From assembly GCA_029260315.1 (NCBI GenBank), contig JAJDDM010000035.1, positions 1 through 33,872 of the forward strand: 33,872 bases of DNA, written 5' to 3'. This DNA is from Phycisphaerales bacterium (GTDB lineage Bacteria; Planctomycetota; Phycisphaerae; Phycisphaerales; UBA1924). Each line of letters starts with the position of its first letter. Positions within the stretch are counted from its first letter, which is position 1. Under the pieces are notes generated by a model that worked only from the letters and a program-made list of their open reading frames with translations, was not told the DNA's origin and ran no database searches. The position numbers and the translations under genes were made by a program. Positions 13,094 through 21,431 of this stretch are shown here, piece by piece.

Positions 13094-14498
13094 ACTCCTT
13101 CCTCCCTGCCGCGCCCGCCACAACACCCACAACCCGATCATCCCACTCGCCCTCAAATGTCCGAACATCGAGCACAACCTCTCCCCCCTCGATCCGCCCG
13201 AACACCCCCGGCTCACCCACACGAAGCCGCCGCGCCAACTCGCCCTCACCGATCGCCGCGCCGCGAATCGCCACACCGACACTCTCAATCGCCTCCGCCG
13301 GATTCGACCCCCCGCCAACGTACGCCGTCGTCTCCACAACCCGCGCCGACGCAACGCCGTCGATCAACCCCAGCCGCGCAGCAAGTGCATCTGCCCGAAC
13401 CCGTAGCTCGTCCACCGATCTCCCAATCGCCCGAAACACCGCCAACTCCCGCATCGCCAGCTCCCCATTACGATGCAGTTGCAGCGTCACTCCCAACCCC
13501 GCCAGCGTCAGCTTGTCCACCCGCAGCGCCCGCATCAGCGGGTTACTCTCGATCCGCTCGATCAACTCCCGCCCGCCGACGATCACCCCCGCCTGCGGCC
13601 CCCCCAGCAGCTTGTCCCCGCTGAACAGCACCAGATCCGCCCCCGCCTCGATCGAACTCCGCGCATCGGGCTCCTCCCGAAGCACATCCAACCCGCTCGC
13701 CCGCAGCAGCCCCGACCCGATATCGTGAATCACCGGCAGCCCCTCACGCCGCCCGAACGCCACCAACTCCTCCAACGCGACCTCGCGCGTAAACCCCTCG
13801 ATCCGAAAGTTCGACGCGTGCACCCGCAGGATCGCCCCGCCATCCCCATCCACCGCCCGCTCGAAATCCGCGATCCGCACCCGATTCGTCGTCCCCACCT
13901 CCCGCAAGCGCGCCCCGCCGGTCTCGATCACCCCCGGCAGCCGAAAGCTCCCCCCGATCTCCACCAGCTCCCCCCGCGAAACCAGCACACTCTTGCCGCG
14001 CGCCAGCGTGCCCAGCGCAATGAGCAGCGCCGCGGCACAGTTGTTCACCACCGTCGCGCTCTCGGCCCCAGTCAACTCACAAAGCAGCGAACGCACGATC
14101 TCCGCCCGCTTGCCGCGCGTCCCCGAGGCGACATCCAGCTCCACCGGCGCAGCCGCCACCGCCACATCCCGCATCGCCGCCGCCGCCCGCTCGCTTATCG
14201 GCGCGCGCCCCAACCCCGTATGCACGATGATCCCCGTCGCATTCACGACCGCCCGCAGTGGGGGCCTTGCTTCGCGATCGATCGCCTGCCGGGCAAGCAT
14301 CACCAGCGCGTCGGTCTCGACCGGCGCCGACGAACCGTTGGCAATCGCCTCGCGAGCCGCGTCGATCGCCCGCCGGGCGCATCCCGTCGCGACCTCGCGC
14401 CCCACGCCCGATGTGTCCAACCGATCCACCAGCTCATGCACCGCCGGCAGCGTCCGCATCAGATCCCGGCGCGATTCCTGGCTCGACGCATCGCTCAT
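13092..14498 (-). CDS. selA: L-seryl-tRNA(Sec) selenium transferase (468 aa)
   Basis: SelA is a PLP enzyme that converts Ser-tRNA-Sec into Sec-tRNA-Sec using selenophosphate. The sequence shows the family's N-terminal tRNA-binding part, then RAVVNATGIIVHTGLGRAP, the PLP domain with NNCAAALLIAL and SRGELVEIGGSFRLP, and the lysine motif LFSGDKLLGGPQAG in which K296 should bind PLP. Length is normal for bacterial SelA (about 460). Its ATG overlaps the selB stop (14495-14498), so the two are translated together. A long stem-loop follows its stop, then tRNA-Sec. Confidence 0.97.
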   Translation of the reverse strand: MSDASSQESRRDLMRTLPAVHELVDRLDTSGVGREVATGCARRAIDAAREAIANGSSAPVETDALVMLARQAIDREARPPLRAVVNATGIIVHTGLGRAPISERAAAAMRDVAVAAAPVELDVASGTRGKRAEIVRSLLCELTGAESATVVNNCAAALLIALGTLARGKSVLVSRGELVEIGGSFRLPGVIETGGARLREVGTTNRVRIADFERAVDGDGGAILRVHASNFRIEGFTREVALEELVAFGRREGLPVIHDIGSGLLRASGLDVLREEPDARSSIEAGADLVLFSGDKLLGGPQAGVIVGGRELIERIESNPLMRALRVDKLTLAGLGVTLQLHRNGELAMRELAVFRAIGRSVDELRVRADALAARLGLIDGVASARVVETTAYVGGGSNPAEAIESVGVAIRGAAIGEGELARRLRVGEPGVFGRIEGGEVVLDVRTFEGEWDDRVVGVVAGAAGRKE

Positions 14499-16405
14499 GA
14501 TCCCGCCTCCGCCAGCTTCGCCCCCGCGACCCGCACATCCCCCCGCCGGCGCGTGATACCGCGCTTGTCCAGCGTCTCCAGAATCGGCACCGCATACTTC
14601 CGCGACGTCCCCATCATCTCGCGAAACGCGCTCACGCTCAGCTCACCCGACCCGTTCAGCGACTCGCGCAAGCGCCCGAGCATGTCGCGATAGTGCCGCT
14701 CATGCAAAAAGATCGTCCCGCCCAGATGCGCCACCGACCCTTCGCGCACACACTCGGTCAGCATCTTCTTCACGTTCGCCGTCCGCTCGCCGAGCTCTCC
14801 CGCCATCGCCTCCGCATCCGGCGGCATCATCGCCGCGCCATCGAGCACCCGTAAGACCCCGTCGCGCAACCGCGCATCCTCCTCGCTCAGCGCCGGCTCG
14901 CGAGACCCAATCGCGACCCGATCCCCCTCGTCGCGCACTGTGCCGCCATGCGCCAACCGAGCCACCACGTCCCGCACGACCACCTCATCCAGGTATGACA
15001 GCCGATGCACCAGAGCCTCGATCGGAACAAACGCCCCGTCCGACTCCTCATGCAGCGCCTCGATCGCCCGCACAACCCGCGCCTCAAGCTCCGCAACCCG
15101 CTCCGCGTACATCAACCGCCCGCCGACCTCCACCAGCCGCCCCTCGCCCCGCAGCGCCTCGATCTGTGCCCGAGCCTCCTCGACCGAGACCCCCGCGTCC
15201 CGCGCCGCATCCTCCACCCCATACACCCGCTCGCCACCGAACCAATGCGCAATCGCCACCCGCTCCAGCGCAGACGCTTCCGCAAGCCGTTCCAGCCGCT
15301 CGATCCGCTCGCCATCCCGCCGCCGGATCGGCCGCGCCACCGGCTGCAACACACGCCCGCCGCCCAGCGTCACCATCGGCGACTCCGCCCGCACCACCAG
15401 CGCCTGCCCGAAGCTCGCCACGACCGCCTCCGCGCACACCAACTGCGCCAGCCCGCGTTCCCCCGCCTCCAGCCGAGTGCCTTCCAGCAGCCGCACCCCC
15501 GCGATCACCTCGCCCGTCCCCAAATGCAGCCGCACCCGCGAGCGATGGCGAATCGCAAGCGGGCTCTCCTCCAGCACCCGCAACTCCACGCTCAAGACCC
15601 GGCTCGCCCGAAGCAACCCCGCACTCGCCAGCTCATCCCCCCGCGACACCTCGCTGTGATGCACATCCGCAAGATTGATCGCCGCCCGCATCCCCCGCGA
15701 CACCCGCTCGGGCGTCTCCCCATGCGACTGCAACCCCCGCACCCGCACTCTTCTCCCGATTGGCAGCCACTCCACCTCATCGCCCACCCCCAGCGACCCC
15801 GACCACACCGTTCCCGTCACGACCGTCCCCAACCCCTCCTTCACAAACGCCCGATCCACCGCTAGCCGGAATGGCGCATCGACGCCGGCGCTCTCGTCCT
15901 CATCAAGCACGCCCCCAATGACCGACTTGAGCTCATCGATACCGCGCCCGCCAGTCGCACTCGTCCGAACAATCGGCGACTCCGCAAGAAAGCTCTCCCG
16001 CACCAACTCCCGCGCCTCCAACTCCACCAGATCGATCCAGTCCTCCTCCACCAGATCGCACTTGGTCAGCGCGATCAACCCCCGCTCCACCCCGAGCAAC
16101 TTCAGAATCGCCATATGCTCGCGCGTCTGCGGCATGATCCCATCATCAGCCGCGATCACCAGCATCGCCACGTCGATCCCCGCCGCACCCGCAAGCATGT
16201 TCCGCACGAACCGCTCGTGCCCCGGCACGTCCACCACCCCGACCCGCACCCTATCCAGATCCAGATGCGCGAACCCAAGATCGATCGTGATCCCCCGCGC
16301 CTTCTCCTGCGGCAGCCGATCGCAATCCACCCCCGTCAACGCGCGCACCAACGCCGTCTTCCCATGATCAATGTGCCCCGCAGTCCCAAGAATCACCCGC
16401 CGCAT
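14495..16405 (-). CDS. selB: Selenocysteine-specific elongation factor SelB (636 aa)
   Basis: SelB brings Sec-tRNA-Sec to ribosomes stalled at a UGA with a SECIS. The GTPase motifs are complete: G1 GHIDHGKT (10-17), DVPGHE (59-64) and TKCD (114-117). EF-Tu-like domains II and III follow (VDRAFVKEGLGTVVTGTVWS). The C-terminal half (from about 370) has the repeated winged-helix domains that bind the SECIS hairpin, including ERTANVKKMLTECVREG and the FREMMGTSRKYAVPILETLD motif of the last one. Length fits bacterial SelB. The gene lies 155 bp downstream of selD on the same strand; its own Shine-Dalgarno is weak. Confidence 0.97.
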   Translation of the reverse strand: MRRVILGTAGHIDHGKTALVRALTGVDCDRLPQEKARGITIDLGFAHLDLDRVRVGVVDVPGHERFVRNMLAGAAGIDVAMLVIAADDGIMPQTREHMAILKLLGVERGLIALTKCDLVEEDWIDLVELEARELVRESFLAESPIVRTSATGGRGIDELKSVIGGVLDEDESAGVDAPFRLAVDRAFVKEGLGTVVTGTVWSGSLGVGDEVEWLPIGRRVRVRGLQSHGETPERVSRGMRAAINLADVHHSEVSRGDELASAGLLRASRVLSVELRVLEESPLAIRHRSRVRLHLGTGEVIAGVRLLEGTRLEAGERGLAQLVCAEAVVASFGQALVVRAESPMVTLGGGRVLQPVARPIRRRDGERIERLERLAEASALERVAIAHWFGGERVYGVEDAARDAGVSVEEARAQIEALRGEGRLVEVGGRLMYAERVAELEARVVRAIEALHEESDGAFVPIEALVHRLSYLDEVVVRDVVARLAHGGTVRDEGDRVAIGSREPALSEEDARLRDGVLRVLDGAAMMPPDAEAMAGELGERTANVKKMLTECVREGSVAHLGGTIFLHERHYRDMLGRLRESLNGSGELSVSAFREMMGTSRKYAVPILETLDKRGITRRRGDVRVAGAKLAEAGS

Positions 16406-16434
16406 GCAATCAGTCTACGGTGGAATGGTGGGTG

Positions 16435-16455
16435 GCACGGGCGTCCCGCCCGTGC
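16435..16455. repeat. Dispersed GC hairpin in the selD-selB gap
   Basis: GCACGGGCG-TCC-CGCCCGTGC is a perfect 9-bp stem, followed on the + strand by GGCTTTTGCGAGCCCGAAGCG. This is a familiar kind of planctomycete intergenic repeat. The 155-bp gap holds no other feature I can name. Confidence 0.6.
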
Positions 16456-16560
16456 GGCTTTTGCGAGCCCGAAGCGCAAGCGAGGCGGAACCTCCCGCCT
16501 TCTCCACACACTCCGAGATACCCATGGGAAACACGAGCGCCCGAACCGATCGACCCCCGC

Positions 16561-17619
16561 TCACCGATCAACCACAACGATCCTCGTATCCCCCGCGCCG
16601 GTCACCTTCCCAACAACCGCCGCCAGACCATCCCCCGATGCGCGAACCCGCTCCACATACTCCCCCGCCCGATCCTCTTCGATCGCCACAAGCAACCCCC
16701 CCGACGTCTGCGGATCAAACAACAACTCCCGACGAGCGCCTTCCACCCCCTCGATCCGCGCGTGCGCGCCGACGGCCTCCCGATTCGCCCCACTCGCCCC
16801 CGACCGATTCTCCTCCGTCGCCAGCGCCTCCGCCCCATCCAGCACCGGCAGCTCGTTCGCGCGAACAACCAGCGTCACCCCGCTCGCCGATGCCATCTCC
16901 AGCGCATGCCCGAGCAACCCGAACCCCGTGATATCCGTCGCCGCCGAGGCTCCCAGCTCGACCATCAACCGCGAGGCGTCCGCGTTCAGCCGCACCATGC
17001 TCGCAACCGCGACCGCGAGCACATCATCCGGACACCGATCCCCCCGCAGCGCCGTCGTCACCACCCCCGTCCCCAGCCCCTTGGTCAAGACCAGCGCATC
17101 CCCAACCCGCGCCCCCGCATTCGTCACCATCTTCGCCGGATCCACCACCCCCGTCACGCTCATCCCATACTTGATCTCGCCGTCCCTGACCGAGTGCCCC
17201 CCGACGATCACCGCCCCCGCCGCGATCGCCCGCTCGGCACCCCCAGCCAGAATCCGCCGAAGCAACTCCGGATCCGCGTCCTTATCCGGAAACCCCACGA
17301 CATTCATACACGTCCTCGGCGTCGCCCCCATCGCGTACAGATCGCTCAACGAGTTCGCCGCCGCGATCTGCCCGTACACGAACGGGTCGTCCACCACCGG
17401 CGCGAAGAAGTCCACCGACTGCACGATCGCCAGGTCGTCGCGCAGCCGATACACCCCGCCATCCGAGAGCGTCTGCGCCCCGATCAGCAGGTTCGGATCA
17501 TCGAACGCGGGAAGGTCTCGCACAACCTGTGCGATCAGGCTCGCGCTGAGCTTGCCCGCTCACCCGGCGCAGTTGCTGTATGCAAGCAACCGACGCTGGC
17601 GGCCAGACAGATCTTTCAT
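16561..17619 (-). CDS. selD: Selenide, water dikinase, itself a selenoprotein (352 aa, Sec20)
   Basis: SelD makes selenophosphate from selenide and ATP. The frame starts at ATG 17619 (GGGAG 7 nt upstream) and reads YSNCAG-U-AGKLSAS, where TGA 17562-17560 falls at the catalytic Cys/Sec position of the family and K23 is the conserved lysine. Then come VQSVDFFAPVVDDPF, AAANSLSDLYAMGA, the glycine-rich GGHSVRDGEIKYGMSVTG and TDITGFGLLGHA, all SelD landmarks. Length is normal (about 350). Sec-containing SelD occurs in many bacteria. Read without Sec, the gene would look like a SelD lacking its N-terminus. It heads the cluster and is divergent from the metallopeptidase gene. Confidence 0.95.
17518..17534 (-). 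promoter_or_regulatory. Bacterial SECIS candidate of selD
   Basis: UCGCACAGGUUGUGCGA starts 25 nt after the UGA: a perfect 7-bp stem with loop GGU, the same loop as in the deiodinase-like gene. The spacing to the loop (32 nt) is longer than in the other three but within the range seen for bacterial SECIS. Confidence 0.7.
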
Positions 17620-17871
17620 GCACAGGCTCCCAGCTCCCCAAGGGGCGAGTTGAACCAGCGGGCCAATCGAGCATCTCCCAATTGATCCGCTTTCCCGCGA
17701 CCAGATCGACGCCCGAGAGGGTATCCACGCGTCCTGCTCATCGGCTGATGCTTTTGGCTCTTCGACTCAGAATCGAGCCGTCGCTCACACGATTCTCGTC
17801 ATGAGATTCCTGTATCATGCTTTTGAGCGAGTATGCCCCTGCACCTCCTGGTGCCAACAACGGAGCCACCC
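17620..17871. promoter_or_regulatory. Divergent control region between selD and the metallopeptidase gene
   Basis: No gene is seen. It must hold the promoters of both flanking genes. A perfect inverted repeat AGAATCG (17769-17775)/CGATTCT (17790-17796) lies in the middle and could be an operator or hairpin. TATCAT at 17813-17818 is a possible -10 for the rightward gene, without a clear -35. The GGGAG before selD is at about 17627-17631. Confidence 0.4.
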
Positions 17872-18309
17872 ATGAATCTCTCCAAGGCGAATCAGGCCAA
17901 GTTTCCCAAGTCGACGCGGTACCTCAAGAAAGTCCTTCCCTCGGTCGGCCACATGCCGGTGATCGTGAAGGCGATGAAGAAGACCGGGCAACTCGATCAG
18001 GCCCAGTTCCAGCTCGCGCTGACGTGGGGCACGAATCCGATGATCCAGCCCGTTCCCGGGCTCGTAGCCTGCGCCTCGTTCACGCACACGCCGGGCAACC
18101 ACATGATCAAGCTACGCGAAAAGATCTTCAGTGATTTCGAGGCAGGCAAGGGCAACCTCGTCGCCGCCGCGGGCAATGTGCCCGCTCTTGGACTCAACAT
18201 CCTGCACGAAATGGTGCACTGGGGCGACAATCGCGACGGCGTCCTCCGCGCGGGCGAGGCAGGCGACGAGTTCGAGATGCTCGTTTACCGCGCCAACCTC
18301 GGTTGTTGA
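17872..18309 (+). CDS. Toxin-type metallopeptidase-like protein (Tox-MPTase3-like, 145 aa)
   Basis: ATG 17872 is chosen because CGGAG lies 6 nt upstream. The protein has the zinc site NILHEMVHWGDN (H112, E113, H116), followed by an acidic EAGDEFEMLVY segment (E132/E135 region) that could give the third zinc ligand. The middle part TWGTNPMIQPVPGLVACASF and the order of motifs resemble the metallopeptidase domains found at the C-termini of polymorphic toxins. Here the domain stands alone, with no signal peptide, no secretion module and no visible immunity gene. It may act inside the cell as a small protease, or be carried from a toxin cassette. It ends 4 bp before tRNA-Glu. Confidence 0.7.
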   Translation: MNLSKANQAKFPKSTRYLKKVLPSVGHMPVIVKAMKKTGQLDQAQFQLALTWGTNPMIQPVPGLVACASFTHTPGNHMIKLREKIFSDFEAGKGNLVAAAGNVPALGLNILHEMVHWGDNRDGVLRAGEAGDEFEMLVYRANLGC

Positions 18310-18313
18310 AAAG

Positions 18314-18387
18314 TGACCCCAGAGGGATTCGAACCCTCGTTACCAGGATGAAAACCTGGCGTCCTAACCTGGCTAGACGATGGGGCC
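18314..18387 (-). tRNA. tRNA-Glu(TTC)
   Basis: On the - strand a 74-nt cloverleaf: acceptor GGCCCCA/TGGGGTC (one G-U), anticodon stem CCAGG/CCTGG with loop TTTTCAT (anticodon TTC), T-arm GAGGG-TTCGAAT-CCCTC, discriminator A. CCA is not encoded. TACAGT about 35 bp upstream may be its -10. Confidence 0.95.
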
Positions 18388-18561
18388 GGGTTCTCGGACG
18401 CACCAGCCGCGCCCGAGGAGCCCACTGTAGCGCCCGCGCCCTCCGCCGGTCACCCTCCAATCCCCTCACACCCGCAGGATCACCCCCAAAACCACCGCCA
18501 ACCCGACCATTCATCCGCGATTCTTCCAGCCTCCCGCCGCCGCGAATCCGATAGTTGAATC

Positions 18562-18921
18562 ATGACCACCAACCAGCCCAAGCGCCTCGCCCCCAGCCTC
18601 ACCTTCATCATCGCCGGCGGCGTCCTCGGCCTCGTCGCCATCGTCAGCCGACCCAGCGACACCCAGGCCGCCAGCAACGCCCAGACCCAGACACACCTCC
18701 AGCCCCAGCACTCCGAGGGCATCCGCACTCTCATGATCGATGAGCGCCCCGTCCTCGGCGAGCTCCAATCCCACACCGAACGCACCACCATCCTCGGCGG
18801 CGACAACATCTCCTATCTCGACCACACCCCCCTCGGCCTCCTCGAGTCCACGCTCCAAACCGACTCGATGCACGCCGAGCCCCTCCAGCTCATGCTCGTC
18901 GACGACCACCGGGGCTGGTAG
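18562..18921 (+). CDS. Small membrane-anchored protein of unknown function (119 aa)
   Basis: ATG 18562 gives one hydrophobic helix near the N-terminus (LTFIIAGGVLGLVAIVSRPS, residues about 13-30), followed by a polar Gln/Thr/His-rich stretch and an acidic C-terminal half (GIRTLMIDERPVLGELQSHT, ending VDDHRGW). It is probably anchored in the inner membrane with the rest outside. It ends 8 bp before nadD, so they may form an operon. I do not recognise a family. Confidence 0.6.
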   Translation: MTTNQPKRLAPSLTFIIAGGVLGLVAIVSRPSDTQAASNAQTQTHLQPQHSEGIRTLMIDERPVLGELQSHTERTTILGGDNISYLDHTPLGLLESTLQTDSMHAEPLQLMLVDDHRGW

Positions 18922-18929
18922 CATCGCGT

Positions 18930-19652
18930 GTGAGCGATCCGCCGCAAACCGACCCACAACCCAGCATCACGCCGATCCCCCTGCCCAGCGAGGGGGTCGG
19001 TTGCGTCATCCTCTTCGGCGGCTCCTTCGATCCCGTCACCCTCGCCCACACCCGCATGGCGACCGAGGCCCGACGCCTCGCCGAGCCCGACGCCTGGCTC
19101 ATCTTCATCCCCGCCGCAAGAAGCCCCCACAAGCCCGATGCCCCGATCCCCAGCGACGCCGACCGCGTTGAGATGCTGCGCCTTGCAACCAAGGACATCG
19201 ACCGCTGCACAATCTGGACCGACGAGATCGATCGCGTCCGACAAGCACGACAAGACGAGCCCAGCTACTCCATCAACACGATCGAGCGAGCACGCCAAGT
19301 CTTGGGCGATCACACCCGCCTCCGCCTCCTGATCGGCGCAGATCAGGCCCTCAACTTCCACCGCTGGCGCGACCCGCAACGCATCCTCGAACTCGCACCA
19401 CCGATAGTCATGCCGAGAAACGACCTGGCGAACAGCCAAGCGCTCATACTCGCCCTCGAACAGACCAGCGCCTGGTCGGACGCCGAACTCGAGCAGTGGG
19501 GCGCCCGCCTCATCGACATGCCAGAGATCGAAGCCTCGGCGACCCATGTACGAGAACTCCTCCAACAACAAGCCTTCGAATCCCTCCAAGGCATCGTCCA
19601 CGACCGCGTCCTCGCCCACATCCGCCAGCGCCGCATCTACACGACGCCCTGA
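18930..19652 (+). CDS. nadD: Nicotinate-nucleotide adenylyltransferase (240 aa)
   Basis: NadD joins ATP to nicotinate mononucleotide in NAD synthesis. The nucleotidyltransferase motif GGSFDPVTLAHTRMA (near residue 31) is the GxFDPxxxGH signature, with Ala-His in place of Gly-His. FIPAARSPHK follows, then the second motif EASATHVRELL near the C-terminus, the counterpart of ISSTxVR. The GTG start at 18930 is 8 bp after the small membrane-protein gene; a 22-residue N-terminal extension precedes the fold. RLLIGADQALNFHRWRD is the usual Gly-Ala-Asp substrate motif. Confidence 0.92.
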   Translation: MSDPPQTDPQPSITPIPLPSEGVGCVILFGGSFDPVTLAHTRMATEARRLAEPDAWLIFIPAARSPHKPDAPIPSDADRVEMLRLATKDIDRCTIWTDEIDRVRQARQDEPSYSINTIERARQVLGDHTRLRLLIGADQALNFHRWRDPQRILELAPPIVMPRNDLANSQALILALEQTSAWSDAELEQWGARLIDMPEIEASATHVRELLQQQAFESLQGIVHDRVLAHIRQRRIYTTP

Positions 19653-19668
19653 AGTCCCAGATCCGTGC

Positions 19669-19702
19669 CACCGAGATGGCCGGCCCTGCGGCCATCTCGG
19701 TG
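19669..19702 (+). terminator. Strong hairpin after nadD
   Basis: CACCGAGATGGCCG (19669-19682) and CGGCCATCTCGGTG (19689-19702) form a perfect 14-bp stem with a 6-nt loop, 17 bp past the nadD stop, followed by CTTCTC. The T-run is poor. It may instead be a dispersed repeat used as a transcript end. Confidence 0.5.
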
Positions 19703-20066
19703 CTTCTCAAAGCCACCGCCCGCGTGATCGAACCTCGTCCAACACACCCCTATCTCGCAAGCGACGTCGGGTGCCATGGCCACTGCTCTGAGTGGCTATG
19801 CCTGAGCGTGCCGCTCATCCGTTTGTTTCCGAATCTCTCAAATAGCTTCGTGAAGCGAAGCCCTCCTCCGCCGCGGAGTGGCGCCGCGAAACTGGCGAGG
19901 GGCGCCAGCCTCTCGTTCGCTCAGCAACGTGAATCAAGCCCCAGCGGGGCGCTCGAAGCGACCCTTCAATCGCCCCGCTGGGGCTTCACCAATCACCGTT
20001 CTCGCATCGAGGGGCTCCCGCCCCTCGCCAAGATCGACCCCTGCTCCGCAGCGAAGAACCGTGCTC
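19703..20066. repeat. Gene-free stretch with three palindromic repeats
   Basis: No gene is supported. The stretch holds CGAGGGGC-gcca-GCCTCTCG (19896-19915), a perfect 14-bp inverted repeat GCCCCAGCGGGGCG/CGCCCCGCTGGGGC (19938-19951 and 19971-19984), and CGAGGGGC-tccc-GCCCCTCG (20008-20027). The CGAGGGGC-N4-GCCCCTCG hairpin recurs at 26434-26453, so it is a dispersed family. Confidence 0.7.
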
Positions 20067-21266
20067 CTACCCCACCAACCCCCGCAACGCCTCTGCCTTA
20101 TCCGTCTTCTCCCAAGCAAAGGTCTCAAACGCCCGCACACCCCCCGGCGTCTGGACCTCCACCTGCCCCGGCTCACGCCCGAAATGCCCGTGATACGCCG
20201 TGTGCCCGAAGATCGGCGAACTCAATCCAAGCGACGCGATGATCCCCCGCGGCGTCAACCGAAACACCTCCCGAATCGCCGCCGAGATCTTCTCCTCGCT
20301 CACGCCCGCTGTCCCGAACGTGTTCACATGCACGCTCGTCGGCTCCACAACGCCGATCGCATACGAGAGCTGCACCTCGCACTCCTCGCTGAGCCCCGCC
20401 GCGACCACGTTCTTGGCGATATACCGCGCCATATAAGCCGCCGACCGATCGACCTTCGTCGGGTCCTTCCCGCTGAACGCGCCCCCGCCGTGCCGCCCCC
20501 GCCCGCCGTAGGTATCGACAATGATCTTGCGCCCGGTCAGCCCGACGTCCCCGTGAGGGCCCCCGATCTCGAACTTCCCCGTCGGGTTCACATGGATCTT
20601 GACCGTCTCGTTCCAATGCTGCCCCGCGACCGGCCTGATCACCTGATCGATGATCGCCTCGCGCAGTTCCCCCTGCCGCTCGTTCCACGCCGGCGTGTGC
20701 TGCGTGCTCAAAACCACCGTGTCCAAGCGCGTCGGCGTGTGCGCATCGGCGTACTCCACCGTCACCTGGCTCTTCGCGTCCGGCCGCAATCCCTCAATAA
20801 GCCCCTCCCGGCGCACCTGCGCGTGCCGCTCCACGAGCTGATGCGCAATCTGGATCGGCAGCGGCATCAGCTCCGGCGTCTCGCTGCACGCGAACCCGAA
20901 CATCATCCCCTGATCCCCCGCACCCTCCTCGCCCTTGCCGCCCTCGTCCACCCCCATCGCGATATCCGGCGACTGGTTCTTGATGGAACTCAGCACCGCG
21001 CACGACACATGGTCGAACGCCATATCGCCCGACGTGTACCCGATCCGCTCGATCGTCGCCCGCACGATGTCCGGAATCTCGACATACGCCTGCGTGCGCA
21101 CCTCGCCCGCGACGATCGCCATCCCCGTCGAGACCATCGTCTCCACCGCGACCCGCGACTGCGGATCCTGCGCCAGCATCGCGTCCAGGATCGCATCAGA
21201 AATCTGGTCGGCCACCTTATCAGGGTGCCCCATCGAGACAGACTCGGAAGTAAACAGGAAGCTCAT
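20067..21266 (-). CDS. metK: S-adenosylmethionine synthetase (399 aa)
   Basis: MetK makes SAM from methionine and ATP. The start ATG 21266 is set by AAGGAG 8 nt upstream and by the family N-terminus ([20 protein letters not shown]). The motifs [17 protein letters not shown] (ATP-binding) and [16 protein letters not shown] (P-loop-like, active-site Lys) are all present. Length is near the usual 385-400. The gene is divergent from purM, with structured leader DNA between. Confidence 0.96.
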   Translation of the reverse strand: MSFLFTSESVSMGHPDKVADQISDAILDAMLAQDPQSRVAVETMVSTGMAIVAGEVRTQAYVEIPDIVRATIERIGYTSGDMAFDHVSCAVLSSIKNQSPDIAMGVDEGGKGEEGAGDQGMMFGFACSETPELMPLPIQIAHQLVERHAQVRREGLIEGLRPDAKSQVTVEYADAHTPTRLDTVVLSTQHTPAWNERQGELREAIIDQVIRPVAGQHWNETVKIHVNPTGKFEIGGPHGDVGLTGRKIIVDTYGGRGRHGGGAFSGKDPTKVDRSAAYMARYIAKNVVAAGLSEECEVQLSYAIGVVEPTSVHVNTFGTAGVSEEKISAAIREVFRLTPRGIIASLGLSSPIFGHTAYHGHFGREPGQVEVQTPGGVRAFETFAWEKTDKAEALRGLVG

Positions 21267-21339
21267 CGCGTCACTCCTTCGCGATCCAAGGTACACGTTG
21301 CCCGCCCGCCGGCCTCATGCCCGAGCAGCTATTTGGCCC

Positions 21340-21381
21340 GTTCATCCGGATGATCGGATAAACCCGGGCCTCCCAAGGCCC
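21340..21381 (-). promoter_or_regulatory. Two hairpins in the metK leader
   Basis: On the - strand GGGCCT-TGGG-AGGCCC (21381-21366) is followed by GTTTATCCG-atcatc-CGGATGAAC (21363-21340, one G-U). They lie 74-115 bp before the metK ATG. The sequence does not match the SAM riboswitch cores I know, so a regulatory role is only possible. Confidence 0.35.
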
Positions 21382-21431
21382 ACTGTATCAGCCCGAGCCA
21401 CCGCTCTCCACTTCTCCTATCCTCCGTCTCG

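Noticed and set aside
17498-17728. 76-codon frame over the selD start
   Set aside because: It is in another frame from SelD, and the selD N-terminus (YSNCAG-U-AGK) matches the family when TGA is read as Sec.
21267-21431. A known SAM riboswitch class before metK
   Set aside because: The conserved cores I know of the SAM riboswitch families are not found; only hairpins remain.
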